NCBI GenBank assembly: GCA_947178085.1
Contig: CAMWWS010000112.1
Span: forward strand, 1-7,994
Source: an uncultured Lachnospiraceae bacterium
Lineage (GTDB): Bacteria; Bacillota_A; Clostridia; Lachnospirales; Lachnospiraceae
DNA: 7,994 bases
Reading direction: 5' to 3'
The notes under the pieces are model-generated. The model was not told the origin of the DNA, ran no database searches, and saw nothing but the letters and a program-made list of their open reading frames with translations. The first letter of the stretch is position 1. Each line of letters opens with the position of its first letter. Below, piece by piece: positions 1-6,967 of the stretch. The position numbers were made by a program, and so were the translations under genes.

Positions 1-2130
1 GTTTCGGACGGACCTCACGGACTCAGAAAACAGGATGAGGAGGCGGATCATCTTTGTTCAAATGAAAGAATTATAGCTGTGTGTTTCACTGCAGGATGCG
101 GTACGGCAGCGTCTTTTAACAGAGAACTTCTGACGCAGATGGGCGAGGTGCTTGGAAATGAGTGTCAGGCGGAAGGAATAAGCGTTATCTTAGGACCGGC
201 TGTAAATATCAAGCGTTCTCCCCTGTGCGGACGCAATTTTGAATATTATTCGGAAGACCCGCTTGTCGCAACTGAAATAGCGGGAGCCTTGATTAAAGGT
301 ATACAGAGTAAAAATGTCGGTACAAGCATTAAGCATTTTCTGGCGAATAATCAGGAAACCAGAAGATTGTCCTCGGATTCGCGCATTGATGAAAGGACTT
401 TACACGAAATATATCTGGCGGCGTTCGAGGGCGCGGTGAAAAAGCAGAAGCCTTGGACTGTTATGTGTTCTTATAACAGAATCAACGGAATATATGCAGC
501 CCAGAATCATGAATATCTGACAAAAACCTTGCGTGATAAATGGGGATTTGACGGTTATGTAATGAGCGACTGGGGAGCTGTGAATGATAGAGTGGAAGAT
601 TTGAAAGCGGGTCTGGACTTAGAGATGCCGACATCTCTGGGAGCAAATGACAAGCTTATTGTAGAGGCAGTACAGAACGGAACGCTGGATGAAAAAATAG
701 TAGATACGGCAGTAGAACGCATTCTGAATATTGTATTCCGCTATGAAGAGAATAAAGATAAAAATGCCGTATGGGATAAGGATAAGGACCATGAGATGGC
801 GCGCAGGGTGGCGCAGGAAACCATTGTCCTTTTGAAAAATGAAGACATCCTTCCACTGGATGAAAAAGCTGAAATAGCATTTATAGGTAAGTATGCAAAG
901 GAGCCGAGATATCAGGGCGGAGGAAGCTCACATATCAACAGTTTCAAGATAACCTCTGCGCTTGACATAGTATCGGAAATGTCCAATATTACATATACAC
1001 AGGGATTTCAGGATAAAGAAGACAAGACTGACGAAAAACTGTTGGCAGAGGCAGTTGAAGCGGCAAAGAAGGCGAAAGCCGCGGTTATTTTTGCCGGACT
1101 TCCCGATGCTTTTGAATCGGAAGGTTTCGACAGGAAGCATATGTCCATGCCGGACTGCCAGAATGAACTGATAGAAAAGGTGGCGGAAGTACAGCCGAAT
1201 ACTATAGTCGTATTGCACAACGGTTCTCCTGTAGAAATGCCTTGGGTCAACAAGATAAAAGGCATCGTAGAAGCTTATCTGAGCGGTCAGGCAGTAGGCG
1301 GAGCTGTGTGCGATATATTGTTTGGAAAAGTCAATCCGAGTGCGAAGCTTCCGGAAACTTTCCCGTTAAAGCTGGAAGACAATCCTTCGTACCTTTCATA
1401 TTTCGGAGAGGGAGATATGGTAGAATACAGGGAAGGAATTTTCGTAGGCTATCGTTATTATGACAAGAAAAAAATGGATGTACTCTTCCCATTTGGACAT
1501 GGACTTTCCTATACTACATTTGAATATTCCAATCTGACTGTGGACAAAGAAAAAATTAAAGATACAGACACTATGACAGTATCGGTGGATGTTACCAATA
1601 CGGGAAAGATGGCAGGAAAAGAAGTAGTGCAGCTCTATGTTGCAGACAAAAAAAGTAAGGTCATCCGTCCGGTAAAGGAACTGCGTGATTTTACTAAAGT
1701 GGAGCTGGCACCGGGAGAGACTAATACCGTATCTTTTATACTGGATAAGAGGGCGTTTGCTTATTATAGCGTGGAGATTCACGACTGGCATGTGGAGACG
1801 GGAGAGTTTGATATCCTGATTGGTAAGTCATCAAGGGACATTGTTTTAAGCAAAACCGTCACTGTAGAGTCAACCGTAAAAATTCCGTTTATCTATACTA
1901 CTGATACGACGGTAGGAGACGTGATGGAAGATCCGAGGGCATGGGAGATTGCCAAGAATTTTATGGGTAAAGGAATCTGCGGCATCGATGAAAACAACCT
2001 GAAAGATGAAGATGATGCGGGCGCTCAGTCGGTGAAGTATACTCCGCTGCGCGGACCTGTAAGTTTCCAGGGAGGCGTCTCCATGGCGGACGTACAGAGG
2101 CTGGTGGATGAGTTGAATGCGTTGGAGTGA
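1..2130 (+). CDS. GH3 family beta-glucosidase-type glycoside hydrolase, 5' partial
   Basis: Glycoside hydrolase family 3 enzyme, expected to release terminal beta-linked sugars (often glucose, sometimes xylose) from oligosaccharides. The frame is open from base 1 and 709 residues are visible, so the true start lies upstream; the first visible residues, VSDGPHGLRKQ, are a conserved internal GH3 block, implying that some tens of residues are missing. In window numbering, RSPLCGRNFEYYSEDP and KHFLANNQE are substrate-pocket motifs. The nucleophile Asp is in VMSDWGA (codon 568-570) and the likely acid/base Glu is in ESEGFDR (codon 1120-1122). The (alpha/beta)6 sandwich domain follows, then a fibronectin-III-like domain (KEVVQLYVAD through ELAPGET, about 1615-1740) and a tail of about 80 residues. 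No export signal can be judged because the N-terminus is absent; a cytoplasmic location is likely. Substrate specificity cannot be set from sequence. The family call is very secure. Confidence 0.96.
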   Translation, partial: VSDGPHGLRKQDEEADHLCSNERIIAVCFTAGCGTAASFNRELLTQMGEVLGNECQAEGISVILGPAVNIKRSPLCGRNFEYYSEDPLVATEIAGALIKGIQSKNVGTSIKHFLANNQETRRLSSDSRIDERTLHEIYLAAFEGAVKKQKPWTVMCSYNRINGIYAAQNHEYLTKTLRDKWGFDGYVMSDWGAVNDRVEDLKAGLDLEMPTSLGANDKLIVEAVQNGTLDEKIVDTAVERILNIVFRYEENKDKNAVWDKDKDHEMARRVAQETIVLLKNEDILPLDEKAEIAFIGKYAKEPRYQGGGSSHINSFKITSALDIVSEMSNITYTQGFQDKEDKTDEKLLAEAVEAAKKAKAAVIFAGLPDAFESEGFDRKHMSMPDCQNELIEKVAEVQPNTIVVLHNGSPVEMPWVNKIKGIVEAYLSGQAVGGAVCDILFGKVNPSAKLPETFPLKLEDNPSYLSYFGEGDMVEYREGIFVGYRYYDKKKMDVLFPFGHGLSYTTFEYSNLTVDKEKIKDTDTMTVSVDVTNTGKMAGKEVVQLYVADKKSKVIRPVKELRDFTKVELAPGETNTVSFILDKRAFAYYSVEIHDWHVETGEFDILIGKSSRDIVLSKTVTVESTVKIPFIYTTDTTVGDVMEDPRAWEIAKNFMGKGICGIDENNLKDEDDAGAQSVKYTPLRGPVSFQGGVSMADVQRLVDELNALE

Positions 2131-2154
2131 GGAAATTTATTAAACTGTAGTGCG

Positions 2155-2217
2155 AAGGGGCTGTCGGGAAATAGACAGTTCTAAATAGGGGGTGTTGCTT
2201 TAGTGCAGCAGCCCCTT
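2155..2217. terminator. Hairpin element between convergent genes, possible bidirectional terminator
   Basis: A perfect 9-bp inverted repeat, AAGGGGCTG (2155-2163) and CAGCCCCTT (2209-2217), encloses two smaller hairpins. One is CTGTC (2161-2165) with GACAG (2174-2178). The other is GGGG-TGTTGC (2189-2198) with GCAGCA-g-CCCC (2205-2215). The outer arms share bases with both inner stems, so the folds compete. The element sits 24 bp after the GH3 stop and 5 bp from the end of the convergent AraC-type gene. The plus side is followed by TTAATCTCTAGCTTTTT, a poor U-tract, so termination efficiency is uncertain. Confidence 0.6.
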
Positions 2218-2222
2218 AATCT

Positions 2223-3074
2223 CTAGCTTTTTGTGTAAGGATCAACATATGTCGTCCTGTATTCCGACGGCGTAATCCCAACGCTTCGTTTAAACGCCTC
2301 TGTCAATTTGCTGCTATAGGAAAATCCTGTTTCCATAGCGATCTCTGTGATGGATTTGCCTGTGTTGATCAGCAGCGATTCCGCGTGACTGACTCGAACC
2401 ATGCTTAAATATTCCGAATAGGTTTTCCCTAATTGTTTTTTAAAAATTTTGGAAAAATAGGACGGCGAAAACCCCGCCATATTTGCGACATCGTCCATGG
2501 TGAAATCTTCCTGATAATGACTTTCGAGGAAACAAATACTCTCCATAATTTCCTTTGACAGTGAGGTCTTATATATCACGGCATTTTTATTCAAGATACG
2601 ATGTTCCATTATGATGATGAATACTTGGAACAGCATACATTGCAGCGTAAATTCTTTAAAGTCGGAATCGCTGTTGTACACTTCAACCATATCCAAGAAT
2701 AAGCGATACAATTTCTCTTCGTATTCTTTTTCAAACGTATTTGACGGATATGCATAGATGACATCCATAATCTGAAGTCCATAGATATCTGTAAATGGCT
2801 TTACAAAATCCAAATTAAACTTAACCAGTATGCTTTCGTATGGCTCGTCAGATGCCGGAAATGTCTGATGATATTGGAATGGCGGACGAATACCCAGCGC
2901 CCCCGGGTGCTGTGTATAGGTCATATTTGGTGTAATTGTGGTTCGGTCACCTCTGATGAGAAAACCCATGGAATAGAAATTGTTATTCATCTGCATATAG
3001 GGCATCTTATAATCAGCAGGCATCAATCGGTGTTTAATACAGAAATTACTTCCCTCCGGAATCGGCTCAGGCAT
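2223..3074 (-). CDS. AraC-family transcriptional regulator
   Basis: DNA-binding regulator of 283 residues. The N-terminal half looks like a small cupin-type effector domain (about residues 10-90). The C-terminal 100 residues are the AraC/XylS double helix-turn-helix: first HTH around DDVANMAGFSPSYFSKIFKK (about 194-213), second around ITEIAMETGFSYSSKLTEAF (about 242-261), ending with the family-typical GITPSEYR. The start at 3074 is preferred over the in-frame ATG at 3107, because AGGAGGAG (3088-3081) lies 6 nt upstream of it, while the 3107 ATG has no Shine-Dalgarno sequence and sits inside an inverted repeat of the control region. The gene diverges from the ABC exporter pair, so it most likely controls them, probably as an activator responding to the exported compound or a related signal. 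The effector is unknown. Confidence 0.93.
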   Translation of the reverse strand: MPEPIPEGSNFCIKHRLMPADYKMPYMQMNNNFYSMGFLIRGDRTTITPNMTYTQHPGALGIRPPFQYHQTFPASDEPYESILVKFNLDFVKPFTDIYGLQIMDVIYAYPSNTFEKEYEEKLYRLFLDMVEVYNSDSDFKEFTLQCMLFQVFIIIMEHRILNKNAVIYKTSLSKEIMESICFLESHYQEDFTMDDVANMAGFSPSYFSKIFKKQLGKTYSEYLSMVRVSHAESLLINTGKSITEIAMETGFSYSSKLTEAFKRSVGITPSEYRTTYVDPYTKS

Positions 3075-3080
3075 GGCAAT

Positions 3081-3088
3081 CTCCTCCT
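3081..3088 (-). promoter_or_regulatory. Ribosome binding site deciding the AraC-type gene start
   Basis: The minus strand reads AGGAGGAG followed by six bases, ATTGCC, and then the ATG at 3074. This near-perfect Shine-Dalgarno sequence selects the internal ATG and removes 11 residues from the longest possible frame. Confidence 0.85.
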
Positions 3089-3102
3089 CTTGACCCAACA
3101 AT

Positions 3103-3168
3103 GACATAAAAGAGTAAAAATGTCAAGGTATCACACCAAAAAACAGATATTGTTTACCCTTTTATGTC
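3103..3168. promoter_or_regulatory. 13-bp inverted repeat in divergent promoter region, candidate regulator operator
   Basis: The left arm is GACATAAAAGAGT (3103-3115); the right arm ACCCTTTTATGTC (3156-3168) is its reverse complement at 12 of 13 positions. Arm centres are 53 bp apart, about five helical turns. The right arm ends 2 bp before the TATAAT box of the exporter promoter, and the left arm lies in the leader of the AraC-type gene. The placement fits binding by the adjacent regulator to control both directions. AraC proteins more often use direct repeats, so the assignment is inference. Confidence 0.5.
3121..3126 (-). promoter_or_regulatory. Possible -35 box of the AraC-type gene
   Basis: The minus strand carries a consensus TTGACA here. 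At 17-bp spacing the -10 would be CATTGT (3103-3098), only three of six matches, and this falls next to the left arm of the inverted repeat. A weak, regulated promoter is plausible. Confidence 0.3.
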
Positions 3169-3176
3169 TGTATAAT
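3150..3176 (+). promoter_or_regulatory. Promoter of the ABC exporter operon
   Basis: A perfect TATAAT is at 3171-3176. The best upstream candidate, TTGTTT (3150-3155), stands at only 15 bp spacing, so the -35 element is poor. A good -10 with a poor -35 is what an activator-dependent promoter looks like, in agreement with the divergent AraC-type gene. The implied leader is about 33 nt, ending in TAAGGAG (3200-3206), 9 nt before the ATG. Confidence 0.6.
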
Positions 3177-3215
3177 GGGAAGTAGATACATAAAATTCGT
3201 AAGGAGAATGAGCTG

Positions 3216-4871
3216 ATGCAAAAGAAGATTACAAAACTGGTGATAAAGGCAAGTCCATTGCTATTGCTTGAGATCATAACAAGCATTGTCGTAAGTCTCT
3301 GTGTTACCAAGGGCAATTCCATAATCAGTACCTTAGTGGATGAAATGCTGCAGGGAACCATGCTAGATTTTACAGATACTGTCTATGTGTTTGTGATACT
3401 TGTCATCGTGGGATTTATTGCAAGCTTTGCCACGAGCTTCTTCGCAGGCACATTTGCCAATGTGGTTTCCACCAGGTATCGCAGACTTGTTGCAGAAAAG
3501 CTTTACCGGATAGAATACCGATATATCACCGCTAATAATACCGGTACGATTCTTAACAAAATCATCGGCGATATCGGGACGGTAAATGAGTTCCTGAACT
3601 CTATCCTGCCTGACATGATAGGCAGTTTGATCGCGACCATCGTGTATGCCGTATATATTGCCCGTATGAAATTCACACTTTTTGTGCTGATGCTGATCTG
3701 CTATCCGTTGATTTTGGGGATTGCGAATTACTTTGTCAAGAGAATACAAAAGCTCACCCAGACATATCGGCAAAAGACGGACGCCATGGCGGATATTGCA
3801 CAAAGCGCTGTAAGCGGCATATTGATCGTCAGAGCCTTTGGACTGGAAAAGCGATTTCGGGAAAAGATGGACGGGGCGGCGAAAGATCTGGTAGAGAATG
3901 AACAAAAGAGAGTGAGCATCACCAATACCATTCTGGTCATCCGACAGATGCTTACGTGGCTGCCAAGTATTATCTGTGCACTGTATGCTGCATTCCTGGT
4001 AAGCAGGGGCGATTTTTCTGTGGGCAATCTGTTGGGGTTTGTGCTGATTTTGGGCAGATTTGTGGAGACCTTTATCGGGCTTCCCTTTGCGTTTGTTGAC
4101 GCGGCTTCCGGCATGGTCAGTATTGACAGAATCGAAAAAGTTTTGGCGGGGAAAGACGAACCGACAGGCAAATATATGGGCGAGGATGTACGTGGTGCAG
4201 ACAAGATCATTGAACTGAAAAATATGAACTTTGCCTATGATGACACCCCCGTGCTGAAGGACGTTAATCTGACGATATCCTCAGGCGATAATATTGCCTT
4301 CGTGGGAGAGTCAGGCGGCGGAAAAAGTACCATCGTTCATCTCCTGTGCGGATTGTATGACGATTTTGGCGGCGATATCACGATTTATGGGAAAAGTATC
4401 AGAGAATGGGATAAACAGGCTTTGCGGGATAGGTTCAGCCTTGTATCTCAGGATGTGTTCTTATTCCCGATGAGTATAGAGGAAAATGTTGCCTTTGGCT
4501 CCATGGACGCTACCCATGAGGCAGTTGTAAAGGCTTGTAAGGAAGCCGATATCCATGATTTTATCGAATCGCTTCCGGAGGGCTATGACACGGTGATCGG
4601 AGAGCGGGGAACAAGGCTGTCCGGAGGACAGAAACAACGCTTATCCATCGCCAGGGCGATACTGAAAAATGCACCCATCCTGATTATGGATGAGCCGACT
4701 TCGTCGGTAGATGTTGCGGCAGAAAATGAAATTCAACGGGCTCTTGAACAGATAGGACAAAATAAGACCTGTATCACCATTGCGCACAGGCTGAACACCA
4801 TAAAAAATTGCAATCACATATACCGACTTGAGGACGGAAGATTGACAGAAGGGCAGGTGGATGTTTCATGA
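3216..4871 (+). CDS. ABC exporter half-transporter, first subunit (fused permease and ATPase)
   Basis: Half-size type IV ABC exporter of 551 residues. An N-terminal transmembrane domain with about six helices (roughly residues 12-31, 56-82, 132-150, 153-174, 236-263, 270-295) is followed by a complete nucleotide-binding domain. Seen in the latter: aromatic A-loop Tyr341, Walker A GESGGGKST (364-372), Q-loop Gln412 in VSQD, signature LSGGQ (468-472), Walker B ILIMDE with catalytic Glu493, and switch His524. The D-loop reads SSVD rather than the usual SALD. The protein ends soon after LEDGRLTEG, slightly short of typical family members. It overlaps the next gene by ATGA, so both are co-translated and should pair as a heterodimer in the cytoplasmic membrane, using ATP to move a substrate outward. 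The arrangement recalls AraC-linked exporter pairs such as YbtP/YbtQ, but cargo cannot be inferred. Confidence 0.94.
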   Translation: MQKKITKLVIKASPLLLLEIITSIVVSLCVTKGNSIISTLVDEMLQGTMLDFTDTVYVFVILVIVGFIASFATSFFAGTFANVVSTRYRRLVAEKLYRIEYRYITANNTGTILNKIIGDIGTVNEFLNSILPDMIGSLIATIVYAVYIARMKFTLFVLMLICYPLILGIANYFVKRIQKLTQTYRQKTDAMADIAQSAVSGILIVRAFGLEKRFREKMDGAAKDLVENEQKRVSITNTILVIRQMLTWLPSIICALYAAFLVSRGDFSVGNLLGFVLILGRFVETFIGLPFAFVDAASGMVSIDRIEKVLAGKDEPTGKYMGEDVRGADKIIELKNMNFAYDDTPVLKDVNLTISSGDNIAFVGESGGGKSTIVHLLCGLYDDFGGDITIYGKSIREWDKQALRDRFSLVSQDVFLFPMSIEENVAFGSMDATHEAVVKACKEADIHDFIESLPEGYDTVIGERGTRLSGGQKQRLSIARAILKNAPILIMDEPTSSVDVAAENEIQRALEQIGQNKTCITIAHRLNTIKNCNHIYRLEDGRLTEGQVDVS

Positions 4872-6538
4872 AAAAGACAAAGACATTCTTTCGAAGCATG
4901 ACCATAATGGGGAAGCGGGCACCGATTTATCTGTTGGCAATTTTGGGCATGAGCGTGTGCTTTGCAATGTTCTCTGTGATGGGGTCGCTGCTGATGAAGC
5001 AGGTTGTGGACATTGTACCCACAGGGGAATATCGTCAACTTTTGATTTCCGTATGCGTGATTGTATGCGCAGGTTTCTTATCGCTCCTGCTCTACAGAGC
5101 CTGTACGATTGTCTATAACGTTGAGGCGAAACGAGTGTTTGGACAGCTTTCCGGCGAGGTTTTGGATGAGGAATTGCATTTACCCTATGCCTATTATGAG
5201 AAGCATCACAGCGGCGAGCTGATATCTAAGATCTCCTATGATTTGACACGAATGGGTGATATCTATGGCTCCAGGTTTCGGCGCGTTGTCATGCCCATCA
5301 TCGAGGTGATTGTATTTCTTGTGCCAATGTTTATTTTCTGCTGGCAGCTTACACTATGCCTCATATTCGTCAATTGTGTGATTCTCTTTGCGGATATGCT
5401 TATGGTGAATCCCATCCATCAAACGAATAAAAAGCTTTCTGCAATCAATAAATCCATGACAGAGCATATGTCGGATATCATTCAGGGAATGGTCACCATC
5501 CGTATGTTTCGCACAGGGAGGAGGAAGCTTGATATCGCTGTAGCCTGCAATGACGAATACTACAAGACGAATAAATCCTATATCATAAAGTCCTCAACGC
5601 TGGAGAGCATTACCATGGGCTGTGATTTGTTATGCTTTTTATTTTTCCTGCTGATTGGCATTTATTTCGTGAACCAAGGGATTACTACGCTGGGTGCGTT
5701 GGCAGGGATTTATACGATGTATGGCAAATTCTCAAAGCAATTTCTGATGATTGGAAAATATATACCGGAATTGTCAGCGTGTATCGCCAACGCAGAAAAT
5801 ATTTTTGAATTTCTGGATGAAGAGAGGGAGCCTGAAATTTGGTATGCTGATCACATTTCCGATACGAATCATAATATGAATGAAAAATTGACCGAAAATG
5901 ACGCGTGCGCATTACAGGTGAAAAATATCAACTTCGCTTATGAGAAAGAGCAGCAGGTGCTAAAGGACTTTTCCCTCACGATTATGCAAAATGAATGTGT
6001 CGCCATCACCGGTCCGTCAGGCTGTGGCAAGACCACGCTTTCCAAGCTGATATTAGGGTTGTATCCGGTGGAGTCCGGAGACATCTATGTCAACGGTAAA
6101 AACATCCGAAAGAGCCCTTTGTCCCAAGTACGCAGCGATATTGCATACGTGCCACAGGATGCTTATCTATTCAATGCCACGATAGAAGAAAATATCCGAT
6201 ACGGAAAAGAAAATGCCACGGACGAGGAAGTGGAGCGTGCGGCAAAAATGGCAAATGCACATGAGTTTATCATGGCAACAGCAGATGGATATCACACGAT
6301 GATACAGGAAGGCGGTGTGAATTTGTCCGGCGGTCAGCGCCAAAGAATTGCCATAGCAAGAGCAATTATCAGCGCTGCCCCGATTATATTGTTAGATGAA
6401 GCGACCTCTGCGCTAGATTCTGATTCGGAATACAAGGTAAATCAGGCATTGAAAAACATCCAAGGCAAGAGAACCATTGTGATGATTGCGCACAGGCCGT
6501 CCACGATCCGGATGGCGGACAGGGTAATCACTATTTAA
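4868..6538 (+). CDS. ABC exporter half-transporter, second subunit, C-terminal tail lost
   Basis: Partner half-transporter of 556 residues. The transmembrane domain occupies about residues 1-300, with hydrophobic stretches near 20-43, 58-77, 140-158, 160-180 and 252-270. The ATPase domain is canonical: A-loop Tyr358, Walker A GPSGCGKTT (382-390), Q-loop Gln430 in VPQD, signature LSGGQ (486-490), Walker B IILLDE with Glu511, D-loop SALD, switch His542. AGGTGG (4855-4860) lies 7 nt before its ATG, inside the preceding gene. The oddity is the end: the frame stops at MADRVITI, where relatives normally continue for roughly 20-35 residues (a VLEDGxIVExGT-like strand and terminal helices). The DNA directly after the stop is an antisense fragment of an unrelated dehydrogenase, so the original 3' end was probably removed by a rearrangement. 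All catalytic motifs remain, so activity is possible but not assured. Confidence 0.92.
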   Translation: MKKTKTFFRSMTIMGKRAPIYLLAILGMSVCFAMFSVMGSLLMKQVVDIVPTGEYRQLLISVCVIVCAGFLSLLLYRACTIVYNVEAKRVFGQLSGEVLDEELHLPYAYYEKHHSGELISKISYDLTRMGDIYGSRFRRVVMPIIEVIVFLVPMFIFCWQLTLCLIFVNCVILFADMLMVNPIHQTNKKLSAINKSMTEHMSDIIQGMVTIRMFRTGRRKLDIAVACNDEYYKTNKSYIIKSSTLESITMGCDLLCFLFFLLIGIYFVNQGITTLGALAGIYTMYGKFSKQFLMIGKYIPELSACIANAENIFEFLDEEREPEIWYADHISDTNHNMNEKLTENDACALQVKNINFAYEKEQQVLKDFSLTIMQNECVAITGPSGCGKTTLSKLILGLYPVESGDIYVNGKNIRKSPLSQVRSDIAYVPQDAYLFNATIEENIRYGKENATDEEVERAAKMANAHEFIMATADGYHTMIQEGGVNLSGGQRQRIAIARAIISAAPIILLDEATSALDSDSEYKVNQALKNIQGKRTIVMIAHRPSTIRMADRVITI

Positions 6539-6765
6539 CCAACACCGGGCTTCCTCCAGACACCCTCCATCACCAGCTTGGCGCCAATCATGGCGGGTAC
6601 GCCTGTGGTATAGGAGATTGCCTGACTTCCCAACTCCCGATAGCACTCCTGATGATCACACACATTATAGATATAGACGGACTTCTCCCTGCCGTCCTTC
6701 ACACCTGTAAAAATACATCCTATATTGGTCTTACCCACCTTCAAAAGGGTAGGACGGGAACACAT
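6535..6765 (-). pseudogene. Fragment of carboxynorspermidine/saccharopine dehydrogenase-like gene
   Basis: A 76-codon minus-strand frame contains about 65 residues (DNA 6541-6735) that I recognise as an internal-to-C-terminal block of the saccharopine dehydrogenase / carboxynorspermidine synthase family. Characteristic pieces are GKTNIGCIFTGVKDG, YIYNVCDHQECYRELGSQ and AISYTTGVPAMIGA. Full members are around 400 residues and continue after KPGV with a segment such as YNIEEFDPDPF; here KPGV is followed by Gly and a stop. The N-terminal NAD(P)-binding part (about 280-300 residues) is also absent. The first ten residues, MCSRPTLLKV, do not clearly belong to the family. Intact relatives act in polyamine (norspermidine/spermidine) or lysine metabolism; this piece cannot. 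It lies antisense and flush against the truncated end of the second ABC gene. Confidence 0.8.
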
Positions 6766-6774
6766 TTATTCCCG
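6755..6774. repeat. Short inverted repeat at the fragment border
   Basis: CGGGAA (6755-6760) and TTCCCG (6769-6774) form a 6-bp perfect stem with an 8-nt loop, located where recognisable dehydrogenase sequence has just ended. No T-tract follows on either strand, so it is not an obvious terminator. It may mark a junction or be incidental. Confidence 0.35.
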
Positions 6775-6849
6775 CTGAAAAGTGCCTAATTTTTGAGATT
6801 TCAAAACGAAACTTGCAGCCATGCGGAATGGCTTGTTAAAGTACGCCAT
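6766..6849 (-). CDS. Possible 27-residue ORF, unknown
   Basis: The minus-strand frame starts MAYFNKPFRMAA and ends GTFQRE, with its TAA directly followed by the ATG that opens the dehydrogenase fragment frame (TAAATG). The peptide is basic with no motif I recognise. Upstream, GGGCTGAGG is about 10 nt from the ATG, a weak ribosome site. It is on the same strand as hicB but beyond the hicB terminator. It could equally be chance or the tail of a lost gene. Confidence 0.15.
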   Translation of the reverse strand: MAYFNKPFRMAASFVLKSQKLGTFQRE

Positions 6850-6880
6850 TTTATAAAAACCTCAGCCCTTTTTAGAAATA

Positions 6881-6898
6881 TTGCTGTCAAAACAGCAA
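6881..6898. repeat. Perfect 7-bp stem-loop
   Basis: TTGCTGT (6881-6887) and ACAGCAA (6892-6898) enclose a four-base loop. It sits just beyond the hicB terminator on the minus strand and may back it up. No T-run follows on the plus strand; on the minus strand TATTTCT follows. Confidence 0.4.
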
Positions 6899-6900
6899 AA

Positions 6901-6948
6901 AAGGAAGCTGCCGCTTCACGATTTTTCAATCGTTAAAGCGACAGCCCC
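6901..6948 (-). terminator. Intrinsic terminator of the hicB-like gene
   Basis: On the minus strand GCTG-t-CGCTT-ta-ACGAT pairs with ATCGT-g-AAGCG-g-CAGC (6945-6907), three stacked perfect helices separated by a mismatch and a small bulge, followed by TTCC and a run of six T. It begins 23 bp after the hicB stop. On the plus strand the same hairpin is followed by only a short ATTTTG, so it may weakly stop readthrough from the ABC operon too. Confidence 0.85.
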
Positions 6949-6967
6949 ATTTTGAAAAAAGCGGTTC

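Noticed and set aside
1396..1791. A 131-codon minus-strand frame in the GH3 gene
   Set aside because: It is antisense to conserved GH3 sequence, with no ribosome site and low-complexity hydrophobic/aromatic content typical of shadow frames.
3075..3107. Upstream ATG at 3107 as the AraC-type gene start
   Set aside because: It has no Shine-Dalgarno sequence, while the ATG at 3074 has AGGAGGAG at ideal spacing.
3363..4210. Two minus-strand frames of 180 and 160 codons inside the first ABC gene
   Set aside because: Both are antisense to a strongly conserved ABC exporter frame, are rich in Ser, His and Cys, and match no family.
6535..6765. An intact small minus-strand gene
   Set aside because: The sequence matches the middle of a much longer dehydrogenase family and lacks its cofactor-binding half and its C-terminus.
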